NCBI GenBank assembly: GCA_020736575.1 | Contig: JAGPYM010000071.1 | Location: 1 to 64,000, forward strand | Direction of reading: 5' to 3' | Source: Thelonectria olida | Lineage: Eukaryota > Ascomycota > Sordariomycetes > Hypocreales > Nectriaceae | DNA: 64,000 nucleotides | Part shown: one piece after another, positions 24,725-34,560 of the stretch | Numbering within the stretch: the stretch's first letter is position 1 | Layout of the letters: every line of letters begins with the position of its first letter | Program-made: the position numbers and the translations under genes | Notes under the pieces: generated by a model | The model's database searches: none | What the model saw: the letters and a program-made list of their open reading frames with translations, nothing else | What the model was told of the DNA's origin: nothing

Positions 24725-26272
24725 ATGTCAACTCTAGCAAACATCCCATTGCGACTCCCATGCGGTCTTGTGCTGAAGAATCGGCTGGTGAAATCAGCCA
24801 TGACCGAGAAAATGGCCGTGAATGAGCAACCCACTGCTGATCACCAACGTGTCTACAAGCGCTGGGCGCAAGGCGGATGGGCGGTGTTGATCACCGGTAA
24901 GTATCCGCACCTTGATATTGGATAAGTACGGTACAATGCTGAGTACTACTGTTGGGTCAAGGCAATATCATGGTCGATGAAAAATATTTAGGTTCTCCTG
25001 GAGATGTCGCAGTCTCGGGCCCCGACTCAACCATCCTCGAGGGTTGGACCGCATGGACCAAGGGAGTTCACGAACACGGATGTCATATAATTGCTCAACT
25101 GTGAGCAATACACATAACCAGAAAATGCGCATAAACAAGATTCGCTGATCACGTTGCTAGAAACCATCCCGGTCGTCAATCGCCTCTCGGAGCTGGAAAG
25201 AGAAGTTTGTTCTCCAAGACCCTTGCACCCAGTGCTATTCCTCTCAATCTTGGCGATAGTTGGATTGCTTGTGTCGCCCGGGCCTTGGTATTTGGTACTC
25301 CTCAGGCAATGGCACGAGACCAGATCGACGACGTGGTTGTACAGTTTATTCGTGCTGCAAAGCTAGCGTCAAAGGCCGGTTTCGACGGTGTGGAAATCCA
25401 TGCAGCGCGTGAGAGAAATGCCCTGTCCCCCAAATAATAAAGAAAACACCAAAATGGCTGACATGCAAGCAGATGGGTTTCTACTATCCCAGTTCCTGTC
25501 ATCGTCTAGCAACAAGCGTTCAGATGAGTTTGGAGGCTCTGCAGAGAAGCGTGCGGAGATTGTCCTTCGAATTATTCGGGCCATTCGACGAGAGATACCC
25601 CAATCCTTCTGTGTTGGCGTCAAGATCAACACCGCGGATCATATGAACCCAGGAGGCTTCGACGAAATGCTGCGACAGGTTGAGCTCATCCACAAGGAAA
25701 AGCCAGATTATATCCAGCTCAGCGGCGGGTCTTTTGAGAATCCCGAGGTTTGCTCATTCCTAATCTCCTCGACTACTAAGTTTGCGACGCTAATCGTTAC
25801 GTTTAGATGCTTAGTACTCGAAACTCATTGCCTGGTACCGACACCAAGACCGGTCGGGCGATCGCTCGTGAGGGCTTTTTTATTCAAGCAAGCAAGGAGA
25901 TTCGTCGTAAATTACCCGATCTTTTGCTCATTGTGACCGGTGGCTTTCGAAGTCGACAAGGAGTCAACAACGCACTCGAAGACGGGGCTTGCGACGCTGT
26001 CGGGTTTGGCAGGCCCGCTGTGAAGTTTCCAGACCTGCCCGACGAGATAATGTTTAATGATAAGTTGGGAGAAGAGGAGGCCAGATTTGATGTCGAGGCC
26101 GCACCAGTCCCGGGGTTGATAGCAACCAAGATCCGTTCCGTTGGTGCCGGGGCAGAAACAGTAAGTGGTTAGCCACGGCATGAACACTTTGCTCATCCGG
26201 TTGTCCCTATAATTTTTTTCAGCTGACAAGTCATTGCAGAAATACTATTCTTCTCTCCTTCGACAGCTCTAG
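24725..26272 (+). CDS. NADH:flavin oxidoreductase, old yellow enzyme family
   Basis: FMN-dependent ene-reductase-type TIM barrel, 406 aa. Six exons: 24725-24896, 24962-25100, 25161-25408, 25473-25747, 25807-26160 and 26240-26272. The last exon encodes KYYSSLLRQL after a GTAAGT...GCTGAC...TTGCAG intron; reading through would stop earlier at 26170. Motifs: GNIMVDEKYLG, LNHPGRQ near residue 106, GFDGVEIHAAHGFLLSQFLS with His184 and His187 as the substrate-anion pair, RSDEFGGS, GVKIN and IVTGGFRS for FMN phosphate. The layout is nearest to the YqjM-type class, but residue 189 is Phe where that class normally has the proton-donating Tyr. It probably reduces or isomerises a C=C bond of a pathway intermediate (inference). 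Confidence 0.9.
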
Positions 26273-26782
26273 TGGTTTCAATGACTCTACTCTCCAACGC
26301 AAAGTACATGGTTTTAGTCCACACTTCGAAATGTTGGGATACTTCTATTGTCAAATAGGTCCTATACAAGGGTTATCAAGAGATCAGGGGAACGTTGCCA
26401 CAGTCGACAGCCTCATAACCTGATCATCAGGACCTTCAGGAGAACTTTGCACAGATGACGAAGTTACTCGTATTTCTTCTAGTACAAAAGACCTATCTTA
26501 GAACCCTCACTTAGTCAGAAAATCAAGAGCTTCTATGACCTCAATTTTGCATCCCTTAGTTTGACATCTATTTTAGAACAAGATACACCGCCAAGGTCAT
26601 AATTGTGTCACTTTAAGGCTAGGGGGGAAAGACTTGAAAACCACGTTGAATTATACTCTCCTTCTAGCAAAGTGTCTAGATAATAAAATCAGACGTTATA
26701 TTCTCTCAATGGGCAACACGACGCGAACCGTACAAGCGATAAAGCTGGAAATAGCGGAAGAATATCCAGTTCTGTGAAAAGT
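26273..26782. other. Convergent intergenic spacer
   Basis: Spacer between the 3' ends of the OYE gene (plus) and the SDR gene (minus). Nothing coding or repeated is seen. Confidence 0.6.
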
Positions 26783-27666
26783 CTAGTGAGACAGGGAACT
26801 CAGGCCGGGGTGGGTGGTTTCACAAACCATAAGCGACGCGGGGCAGCAAGCGATAATGAATCGCAAGTACCATGCCAATTTGCCTTCCCATATCTCGGGA
26901 CCCGTCGACCCTTGCAACAGTTTGCTAACAATGGACCTAGCATAGGCGTCTGCCATCATACCATTCGCATTTCCATCATACTTAATACGCTCAATGGTAG
27001 CCTTTATGGGCAGATAGAGCGAGCCATCCGGGGCGTAGAGTCCATGATGAAGGATGTTACTACGGACAAATCCAGTAACAACCTCAATAACGGATATTCC
27101 AAATGGCTTCACCTCCTAGTGACTGCATTTAGGATAGAGCAATCAGATTCGGAAGCACCACTTACAAGACGTAGAGTCTTTGTATATTGGCTGAGAGCGG
27201 CCTTTGAGGCATTGTAGGCGCCTTGCCACACGACTGGCACGTCTCGAGTCACGCTTCCAATCTGCACAATCCGTCCATCAGGAGCCTTGCGGAGGAGTGG
27301 GACAAAAAGCTGGCAGAGACGCATCACAGAAAATACATTGACTGTGAACAGCTTGATAGCCTCTTCAACATCTAGGTCCATTGCCGTTGCTGCGTAGTGT
27401 GTGCCTGCATTATTGACCAAGAAGTCGAGACGGCCGCCGGTACATTCCGTAATCTCGTCTCTCAACCTTTCCATACTCTCTAGATTGTTAAGTTCGAGGG
27501 GAAATGCTTCGATGTTTTCGTATTGACTGGTCAGTTCCTGAAGTGACTCGACTCGTCTTGCTGTGGCGAGAACGGTGACTCCCCTGGAAGCGAAGGTCTG
27601 CGCCAAGTGCTTCCCAATGCCACTGCTACAGCCAGTGATTAGCGCAACCGGTGTTTCGAGCGTCAT
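26783..27666 (-). CDS. Short-chain dehydrogenase/reductase (AYR1-like)
   Basis: NAD(P)H-dependent classical SDR of 277 aa, closest in pattern to fungal 1-acyl-dihydroxyacetone-phosphate reductase-like proteins. Exons on the minus strand: 27666-27166 and 27115-26783, donor GTAAGT, acceptor CTAG. The cofactor motif GCSSGIGKHLA is at residues 12-22, NNAG with the usual following residues lies near the middle, the catalytic Ser is in VQIGSVTRD and the catalytic pair is in YNASKAAL. The join gives TLRLEVKPFGISVIEV, which matches the family. It starts divergently from the extradiol dioxygenase, sharing a roughly 800-bp promoter, so co-regulation is plausible. The substrate is unknown; carbonyl reduction of a ring-cleavage or polyketide intermediate would fit. 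Confidence 0.88.
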
Positions 27667-28463
27667 TTTGGGAGATGGGTGGTGGATTCGCGTGGTAATG
27701 GTATCAACATGCAACCGAGACTATGTGACGGCACATTTAAATGGGATGTCTTGATATATGAATCCAGGTAGAAACTTTCAGGTCATGTGCACTGGCATGC
27801 AAAGAGTCAAAGGATCCCGAGGTTATGGCCATCACAAATTCAAAACCCCACTCTTGGTGTCGCAGCACTGAGCGTCGACTCGCTCTCGTGAATTCAGCGA
27901 GCGTCTCAAATCTCCGAGGCACCACCCTCCACGCTTGGAATAATACACCTGATCTGCTCTGGATGGGCAGGCCTGGACCGAGGCCTTTCTGTAAATTGAC
28001 CCTTTACTGTAGCTTCTTCTTGCTGCAGCTCGCACATGTCTTATTTGACTATGGCATAATACCGAGGAAAGGTTGCGGAGGGATTATGGTGATTGTGCTC
28101 TCACTGTCTGGGTTGCCTGAGGCGCGGGGCTTAATATCGAAGATGCTCCGAAAGCTACTCCGGAGCTCAGCGCAGTTCTTCCGAGGCGCCTCGATACTCA
28201 AAGGGGGCAATGCTTGGGGCATCTTGCAACCGCATTAGAATGCTTCCTATGACGCCTAGAATCTTATGATTGGTTGCCCCGAGATCGCCCGGGAAACCCC
28301 ATCGTGTCTCCCAGAGAATCACATAGTCCGTGGGCGATGTTCTAGTACCACGGAGTAACTAAGTACACGTAACTTCATGCTTATGTTTGCGATTCCTCTG
28401 TGTCGCGACTATAAATAGGCTTTACAGGACACAAGCAACCACCATCTCTCCCCACATTTGACG
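27667..28463. promoter_or_regulatory. Divergent promoter between SDR and extradiol dioxygenase
   Basis: Roughly 800 bp without a credible gene. CGGAGTAACT at 28351-28360 repeats the word seen before the FAH gene, 104 bp before the dioxygenase ATG. CTCCGGAG at 28158-28165 is an 8-bp palindrome with everted CCG/CGG. A TATAAATA box at 28410-28417 lies about 50 bp before the coding region. Confidence 0.45.
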
Positions 28464-29607
28464 ATGTCTCTGGTCTTCAAGATTCTCTTTCGCACCATCT
28501 CCAAGTTACCTAGATTCCTTCGCGAGGCCATCATGCCTGACATGTTGATTCCTCCAATCACGAATGATCCATCCAAGGTCCAGCTAGCTCGTCCTGGGCA
28601 TGTCTACTTTGAGCACCCTGACTTGAACAAATTCAATGAATTCGCCAAGGACTTTGGCTTCATTGAGGAGCATAGAACAAGAGACAGAATCTATTTCCGC
28701 GGCTACGGCAAAGACCCTTACATCTATGTCGCCTCGAAAAGTAAGGACGGCAAGCCGCGGTTTCGGGGCGCAGCTTTCCTTGCGGCTTCGGAAGAAGAGT
28801 TCAACAAAGCAGCCAAGCTCCATGGTGCTATCGTCGGCTCCCTAGACGATGCTCCCGGGGGAGGCAAGATTATCACGTTCAATCGACCGGACAGCACCTT
28901 CTTTCATGTCATTTTCGGACAGGAAGAGCGTAAGACAAGTGCACATGAGCCAACAGCTACTCATGAACAGCAAGGACCATTTAACACATCATTCAATAAG
29001 CCGAGGCGAGGTTAGTATAGACACAACTCGGTGCATCCCACGTTCCAGCTAACAATTTCTAGGTAAATTCCAGCGCTACCATTGCGGTCCGGCTTTGGTC
29101 CACAAGCTAGGACACTTTGGCTATGTGGTGCCAGATTTTGACCGCGAGCTCGCATGGTACACGGACAACTTCAACTTTGTCCCATCCGATGTACTCTACC
29201 ACTGGGACTTCTCCAATCTGGACGTGCTAACATTCATCCACCTTGACCTCGGCGAGGAGTACTCTGATCATCACTGCTTTTTCATGCAGAGGGCAGAGCC
29301 TCATGTTAAGAAGACGTTCCTTCATCACACATCATTTGAGGTTGCCGATTTTGACACGCAACTGCTCGGACATGACTGGCTAGCGAAGAAGGGCTGGAAG
29401 AGTATCTGGGGCGTCGGGCGCCACGTTTTGGGCAGCCAGATTTTCGACTACTGGGCCGATCCGAGCGAATTCAAGATCGAGCACTACGCCGACGGCGATG
29501 TTGTTAATAAGCACACGCCAATGGAGAGGGATGTTGTCGGCCAATTTTCAGTATGGGGACCTGAAGTTCCTAAGGACTTTGGAGGAAAGGGAGATGTCGC
29601 TGTTTGA
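28464..29607 (+). CDS. Type I extradiol ring-cleavage dioxygenase (glyoxalase/VOC fold)
   Basis: Fe(II)-dependent meta-cleavage dioxygenase of the vicinal-oxygen-chelate superfamily, like 2,3-dihydroxybiphenyl 1,2-dioxygenase; 363 aa. Exons 28464-29010 and 29063-29607, donor GTTAGT, acceptor CTAG. Residues about 40-155 form the N-terminal non-catalytic VOC module. The C-terminal module carries the metal triad: His200 (HKLGHFGYVV), His270 or 271 (HHTSFEV) and Glu322 (FKIEHYAD). It also has the second-shell His in YSDHHCFF and a Tyr in DYWADPSEF. Extradiol enzymes are much less usual in fungi than intradiol ones. With the flavin hydroxylase and FAH enzyme upstream it suggests hydroxylation, meta opening and hydrolysis. 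A different VOC activity cannot be excluded. Confidence 0.88.
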
Positions 29608-31300
29608 GTAATAGTGTATTATCTATTACTATAGATAGTTATACTACTACTAGTATTATACACAGCTCGTTTGGGCGGGGGCGTTAGGCACACTTGCTAT
29701 AGCTAGAGTAATAAGAGTATGTCCCTTTTAAGGCTGTTATAGCAAATTAAAATACAAGATAGTAACTGCAAGATGCATTTACAGCTAAGTGCTAGAAAGT
29801 AAACTAAAATATATAATAGTAATAATAATAATAATAAATAACTAATTGGAAAGTAAAGGTATACTATTAATTATATTAAAGGGTAGAAATAGAAAAAGTA
29901 AAAAAATATTTACTAATTAAAAAGTAAAAATAAATTAATTTAGTAAGATTAAAGCTTTTATATTATAAAAAATAGCTATTAAATTAAGTTATATATTAAA
30001 TTAAATATAAAAAGGTTTAAATTTTAAATATATAATAGAAATTAAAATAAGCTAAATTTTAGTTTTATATTTATTATAATAAGTTTATTAATAGAGTTTA
30101 TAAATAGTTTTAAAATAAAGGTTTTTATAAAATAAACTTTATTTAAAAGCTTTATATTAAGCTTTTAATATAAAAGTACTTATTTATTTTATTTAATTTT
30201 AATTTATATAATTTAAATAATTATATAATATATAATATTGAATATAATTAACATTTTATTAATTAAATAAAGTATAATTTAAATAAATAATATAAATATA
30301 ATAGTTTAATATTTATTAAATTATATAAATCTTTTTAAATGTTTTTATTAAAAAAGCTAATAATTTAAAAATATAATAAAAGTTAATATAAGCTAAATTC
30401 TAATTTTATATTTATTATAATAAGCTTTTTAATAGGGCTTATAATTAGTTTTAAAATAGAAATCCCTATTAAATAAACCTTATTTAAGGAATCTCTTTTT
30501 AAGTTTTTAATATAAAAGTACCTTATTATTAAATAAGGCAACTAAATAGTAAAATATATTAAAAGTTTATATAATAATATAAATTACTAATTATAAAAAT
30601 AATTTAAAGTTATAATTTTCAAAGCTATTATATATAATAGTAATAATTTAAATAGTTATTTAAAAAATTATAAAAAAAGAAAAAAGTAAGTTAAATAGTT
30701 AAGTAAATATAAGAGTTAAAAAGTAAAAGAAGCTAAAAATATTAAATAAAAGAAAAGTTTAAAAATAAGTTAAATAGTTTTAAAAGTAATTAAATTAATA
30801 GAAAAAAAAATAATTAAATAGAAAAATATATAAAAAAGCTAATATAATAATAAAAATTACTAATTATAAAAATATAATTATTATAACTTTTATATTTTAT
30901 ATTATTTTTAAATATATTAGCTTATATATACTTTTAATATTATTTAATAAATATTAAAAGTTAAAATAAAAATAAAATTAAATATAATTTATAAAATTAA
31001 TTAATAAAAAGAAAATAAATATATAATATAAATTATATATTTAAAATTAGTATTTTTATTATATTTTAAATATTTTAAGTTTTTAATTATTAAAATATAA
31101 TTAATTAATACTTATTTTATAAATTAATTATTATTTAATTTATATAATATTAATATATTTTAATTTTCTATTTAAATTTAATTAATATATATTATATATT
31201 AAAATATATACTTTTAAATAAATTAATTTAATTCTAGCTTTACTATCTTTTTAAATATTAAAATAATATATCAGCTTCTTATACTCTTTTAAACACTTTA
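29608..31300. repeat. AT-rich RIP-degraded repeat tract
   Basis: After about 200 bp of 3' flank the sequence becomes almost pure A/T to about 31300. Copies of family A in forward orientation (29995-30200 and 30345-30525) and a reverse copy of family B (30535-30880) are recognisable. No coding potential. It closes the right side of the ring-cleavage gene island with the same repeats that close the left side. Confidence 0.8.
30345..30525 (+). repeat. Copy of repeat family A
   Basis: Shares the TTATTATAATAAGCTTTT and AATAGGGCTTATAATTAG words and the internal inverted repeat with 17468-17672, in the opposite orientation. Followed directly by a reverse copy of family B, so 30345-30880 is roughly the mirror of the 16785-17672 arrangement. 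Confidence 0.6.
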
Positions 31301-32140
31301 TAAATTTTTTTCCAAGTTAGCTTAAAAACTAAACTATAGGTTTAAAAGCGCGTACTTGTTATCTTCCATCCTTAGGGAATGCAGGTTAAAAGTCTAGCAA
31401 GGGCCCCCTGGCATATCACGGAGCATTTGGTCCCTAGCAATTGTGTCGGCCGCCGGTACTTTAGTAATGCTTGCCCCTAGCCTACGCGGAAATTATTAAT
31501 AGATCATCTCGCAAAAACTTGCTATGAAAGTTGGTAGCCGACTTCTCTGCATTTCAGCTTGCTGGTAAAATGATTAAATCCACCAATACCATATTTAGAC
31601 CGGCACAACATGCATAAATGGTTGCTCACGCCCCTGACCCAACTTCTCCATCTGGAATAACAGTATCTTACTCCGAGTTTCCCTACCAGCCCTGATTTAC
31701 TAAAGCCTCTTAGTCTCTCGCGCTGCAGGCGTTCAATTGGCTGGACTGGTGATAGAAATTCTCATGCGTCTAGACCGGACACCAACTGTCCGGCAAGAAT
31801 GAAACAATCATCGTTTGTGCAGCCTGATCAAGTCTAATGTATGTCAGCGGAGCAAGTTGGGGGCCAAGAGGCAAAAATGTGAAAACATTTCTTGGTATAT
31901 AAACTCTACAGCTCCAGTGTCGTGATTTTTGATCCGGAAACCATCTTAATTCACAGGCCAAAGTCTAAAACCGGTTTGGATTCTATATGAAAGACTATAG
32001 ACGGCTTGGCTTATTTCACTCAATCCTTTCCAATCCTCGAGCACACAACGAAGAATATCTCCAAGATGTCCAAGTAAGTGCATTTCCCATGACATGACGC
32101 GTTTGACAGTGACTGTTCCGTATGTCCCCGTCCTTCAGTA
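31301..32140. other. Intergenic region upstream of the His/Cys-rich gene
   Basis: Normal composition, no supported gene. A TATATAAA box at 31896-31903 and CT-rich tracts precede the gene. A 4-codon upstream frame (ATG at 32066, stop TAA at 32075-32077) overlaps a GTAAGT at 32074, which could be a 5'UTR intron donor with acceptor CAG at 32136-32138. Confidence 0.4.
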
Positions 32141-33124
32141 ATGTCTGAGACCGGTCGAGGAATCTCACATTTGCTCTTTGCCAAAGAACCATCAACTGAC
32201 CACCAGTTCAGTCCAGGGCCGCACAACACACATCTTACGGGCCACGAACACCGTCACGGTGCAGCTAGAAACTCTCCCAGCCCAGCACACCGCTCCCAGG
32301 CACATCATCCTACGGGGCATCATGTGCCAGCCTCGCGACCGGGAGGATACAACCCTCATCCACATATAGCCGCGCATCATACAGTTGTTGGATCTCAGCC
32401 TGGACCGAACCATGGAATGCAAATGGCCCATCTTCAGCACATTCAGAAGACTGCCCACGCACAAGGACAGAAGGCCGGCCATAGGCAAGGGCAGAATGCA
32501 GGTCACAAAGTCGGGCATCAATCAGGGCACCATCAAGGCCATTCGCCAAATCACAGCGCTGGTCATCAGAGTGGACATGCGAGCGGGCACCACGCCCGTA
32601 ACCCTCAACACAAGAACAACAATAAGGGCACGAAGATTGCAACTGGTGTGGCAGCTGGGGCGGTTGTGGGCGGTGCTACTACTTACATGATCTCAAACAA
32701 CAATATTGACCAGTCGAACAACGAAGTCGAATTCATACAAGAGAATAATGTTGAGTACAGAAGTGGGGGGGAGAGCGATGGTGAAGATCGAGATGACGAT
32801 GACGGCTGGTACCCCGATAATGAGAATCCCAATATGGAAAGCCAGAGCTTTCGGGATGACTGGGACGGGAACGACGACCAGGGAGCTGAGAATCGTTTTG
32901 ACACTGGAGATTCCTACAACGGAGGTGGCTATCCTGGAGGCAACTACACGGGAGGCAACAGCGGGGACAACGGGGGTCAAAATGACTCGGATTGTGACTG
33001 TTGTGGGGGGGACTGCTGTGACGGCTGCTGTCAAAATGATTGCTGCGATTGTGACTGCAGTTGCGGCGGCGGTGGCGGCGGCTGTTGTGGCGATGACGAT
33101 TCAAACGGAGGATGGTGTTGTTAG
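32141..33124 (+). CDS. His-rich, glycine-zipper, Cys-rich-tail protein of unknown function
   Basis: Intronless 327-aa protein not assignable to a named family. The first 150 residues are rich in His and Gly with irregular AGHxxGH/SGHxxGH repeats. Residues about 160-182 form a hydrophobic Gly/Ala segment (ATGVAAGAVVGGATTYMI), a glycine-zipper-like helix that could sit in a membrane. An acidic Asp/Glu/Asn stretch follows. The last 45 residues contain 16 Cys, mostly as CC pairs separated by Gly/Asp, similar to metallothionein-like tails. Both His-rich and Cys-rich ends suggest metal binding (inference). Low complexity makes homology hard to judge, but base composition, an upstream TATA box and an open frame of this length support a real gene. 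Confidence 0.65.
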   Translation: MSETGRGISHLLFAKEPSTDHQFSPGPHNTHLTGHEHRHGAARNSPSPAHRSQAHHPTGHHVPASRPGGYNPHPHIAAHHTVVGSQPGPNHGMQMAHLQHIQKTAHAQGQKAGHRQGQNAGHKVGHQSGHHQGHSPNHSAGHQSGHASGHHARNPQHKNNNKGTKIATGVAAGAVVGGATTYMISNNNIDQSNNEVEFIQENNVEYRSGGESDGEDRDDDDGWYPDNENPNMESQSFRDDWDGNDDQGAENRFDTGDSYNGGGYPGGNYTGGNSGDNGGQNDSDCDCCGGDCCDGCCQNDCCDCDCSCGGGGGGCCGDDDSNGGWCC

Positions 33125-33170
33125 ATGCTATTGCTTGTATATATAGATCTGAGTTTTAAATTAATTTATT

Positions 33171-33376
33171 AGTATTAGTATTAAAAAAGCTAATAATCTA
33201 GGCATATAATAGAAGTTAATACAGGCCAAACCCTAGCCTTATATCTATTATAATAAGCTTGTTAATAGGGCTTATAGTTAGTTTTAAAATAAAAGTCCTT
33301 ATTAAGTAAACCTTACTTAAGGAACTTTATTTTAGGCCTCTAATATAAAAGCACCTCTCTATTTAACCCTAGTCCG
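33171..33376 (+). repeat. Well-preserved copy of repeat family A
   Basis: Least mutated forward copy. It starts in TTAAAAAAGCTAATAAT and ends in ACCTCTCTATTTAACC. It begins only 45 bp after the stop codon of the His/Cys-rich gene, so that gene's 3' region contains the repeat. It is the reverse complement of 17468-17672 with scattered transitions. Confidence 0.65.
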
Positions 33377-34025
33377 CACTATTAAATATTAATATACTTT
33401 TAAAAGTTTTATAAATTTATTAAAAGCTATTTAATATATATAAATAATTATTATTAATAAATAAAATTATAACTTTTTAACTTTTAAAATAATTTATATA
33501 TATAAATTAATTTAAAATATTTATTTTAAAATAATAGTTTATTAATAAGTAAATATTATTAATAGTTTATTTTTTTATAAATATAAATTTAAAAAGTTTA
33601 ATTTACTATTAAAAGTTAATTAAATTATTATATATTTAAATACTTTTTTTAAACTAATTATATTATATTAAATAATATTAAAATTATAATTATAATTATT
33701 TAATAATTATTATAGTTTAATTATATTTTACTATTTAATTACTTTAGTTTATTTTTATTAAATTAAATGCTTTTAAATTTATTTTAACCTTGTTTAAACT
33801 TTCTTTTTTTATTTAACCTTTTTAGCTTTATACTATTTTAATTTTTATAAAATATTTATATAAAAATATTATAAGTAAAAAAGGTTAAAAAAAAAACTAA
33901 CTTTTTTAAAAGAAATAATTATAAGAAAAATAAGTAATAAAGTAAAAACTAAAATTAAAACCCTTAAAAAATATAATATAAAAGAGATCCTTAATATAAT
34001 AAAAGAAAACAGACAAATTAAATAC
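33377..34025. repeat. AT-rich RIP-degraded tract
   Basis: Nearly pure A/T. A partial family-B copy is recognisable at about 33705-33850. No gene. Confidence 0.7.
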
Positions 34026-34084
34026 TTTTCAATTTATTAGATAGATAGACAAGCTTGAACAGTAAATATACTGCTTTGTCTCTT

Positions 34085-34560
34085 GCTCGCACCATATAAA
34101 GAACTTCTGAGCAATTCCCGCGCCACCTTGCTGCTTGTCCTTCAAACTCGTCTTGACATCGTCGAGCAGACATCCAAAGCGCAATCTTTATGGCGCTATT
34201 GTGCGGCCGTCTGGGTCTATCATTGCTGTTATGTAGTGGCTCGCCCCTATTGCGCCAGGCATGTCGATGTCAAAGTCGCGTTTCTGTGGGCCGAGTTGGC
34301 GAAGAAAGGCGAAAGCACGTTGACACTACTAAAATAGGCAATTCAGCTGGAACCAACATAGAAGGATGAAGACATTAGGCTTGCCTCAAACCTTCTCATA
34401 TCAGGGTGGCCGTTGTAAAGACGCTTGAGGTCCGCAATGACACAGTCTGGGTTGCCCTCATTTACAAGTAGCTTCTCTTCCTCTACCTTGAGCACATGTT
34501 TGGTCAATGTACCGTACCAGGAGTCATCTGGTCCCTATCTTCCGTCGCTTCCATGCTGAC
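34085..34560 (-). pseudogene. Decayed protein-coding fragment, product not recognised
   Basis: On the minus strand two adjacent stretches read as ordinary protein. One, from about 34540 to 34390, includes GTLTKHVLKVEEEKLLVNEG and ADLKRLYNGHPDMRRFE. The other, from about 34310 down to 34085, includes LGPQKRDFDIDMPGAIGA and LLDDVKTSLKDKQQGG. A stop interrupts the second and a stop precedes the first. They could be joined by an intron, but no full gene model works. I do not recognise the family. Best read as a relic of a gene next to a RIP tract. Confidence 0.3.

Noticed and set aside
32066..32073. Tiny first exon (ATGTCCAA) joined to the His/Cys-rich gene
   Set aside because: Joining to the acceptor at 32136-32138 puts a TGA in frame after three codons; a 5'UTR intron or short upstream frame is more likely.
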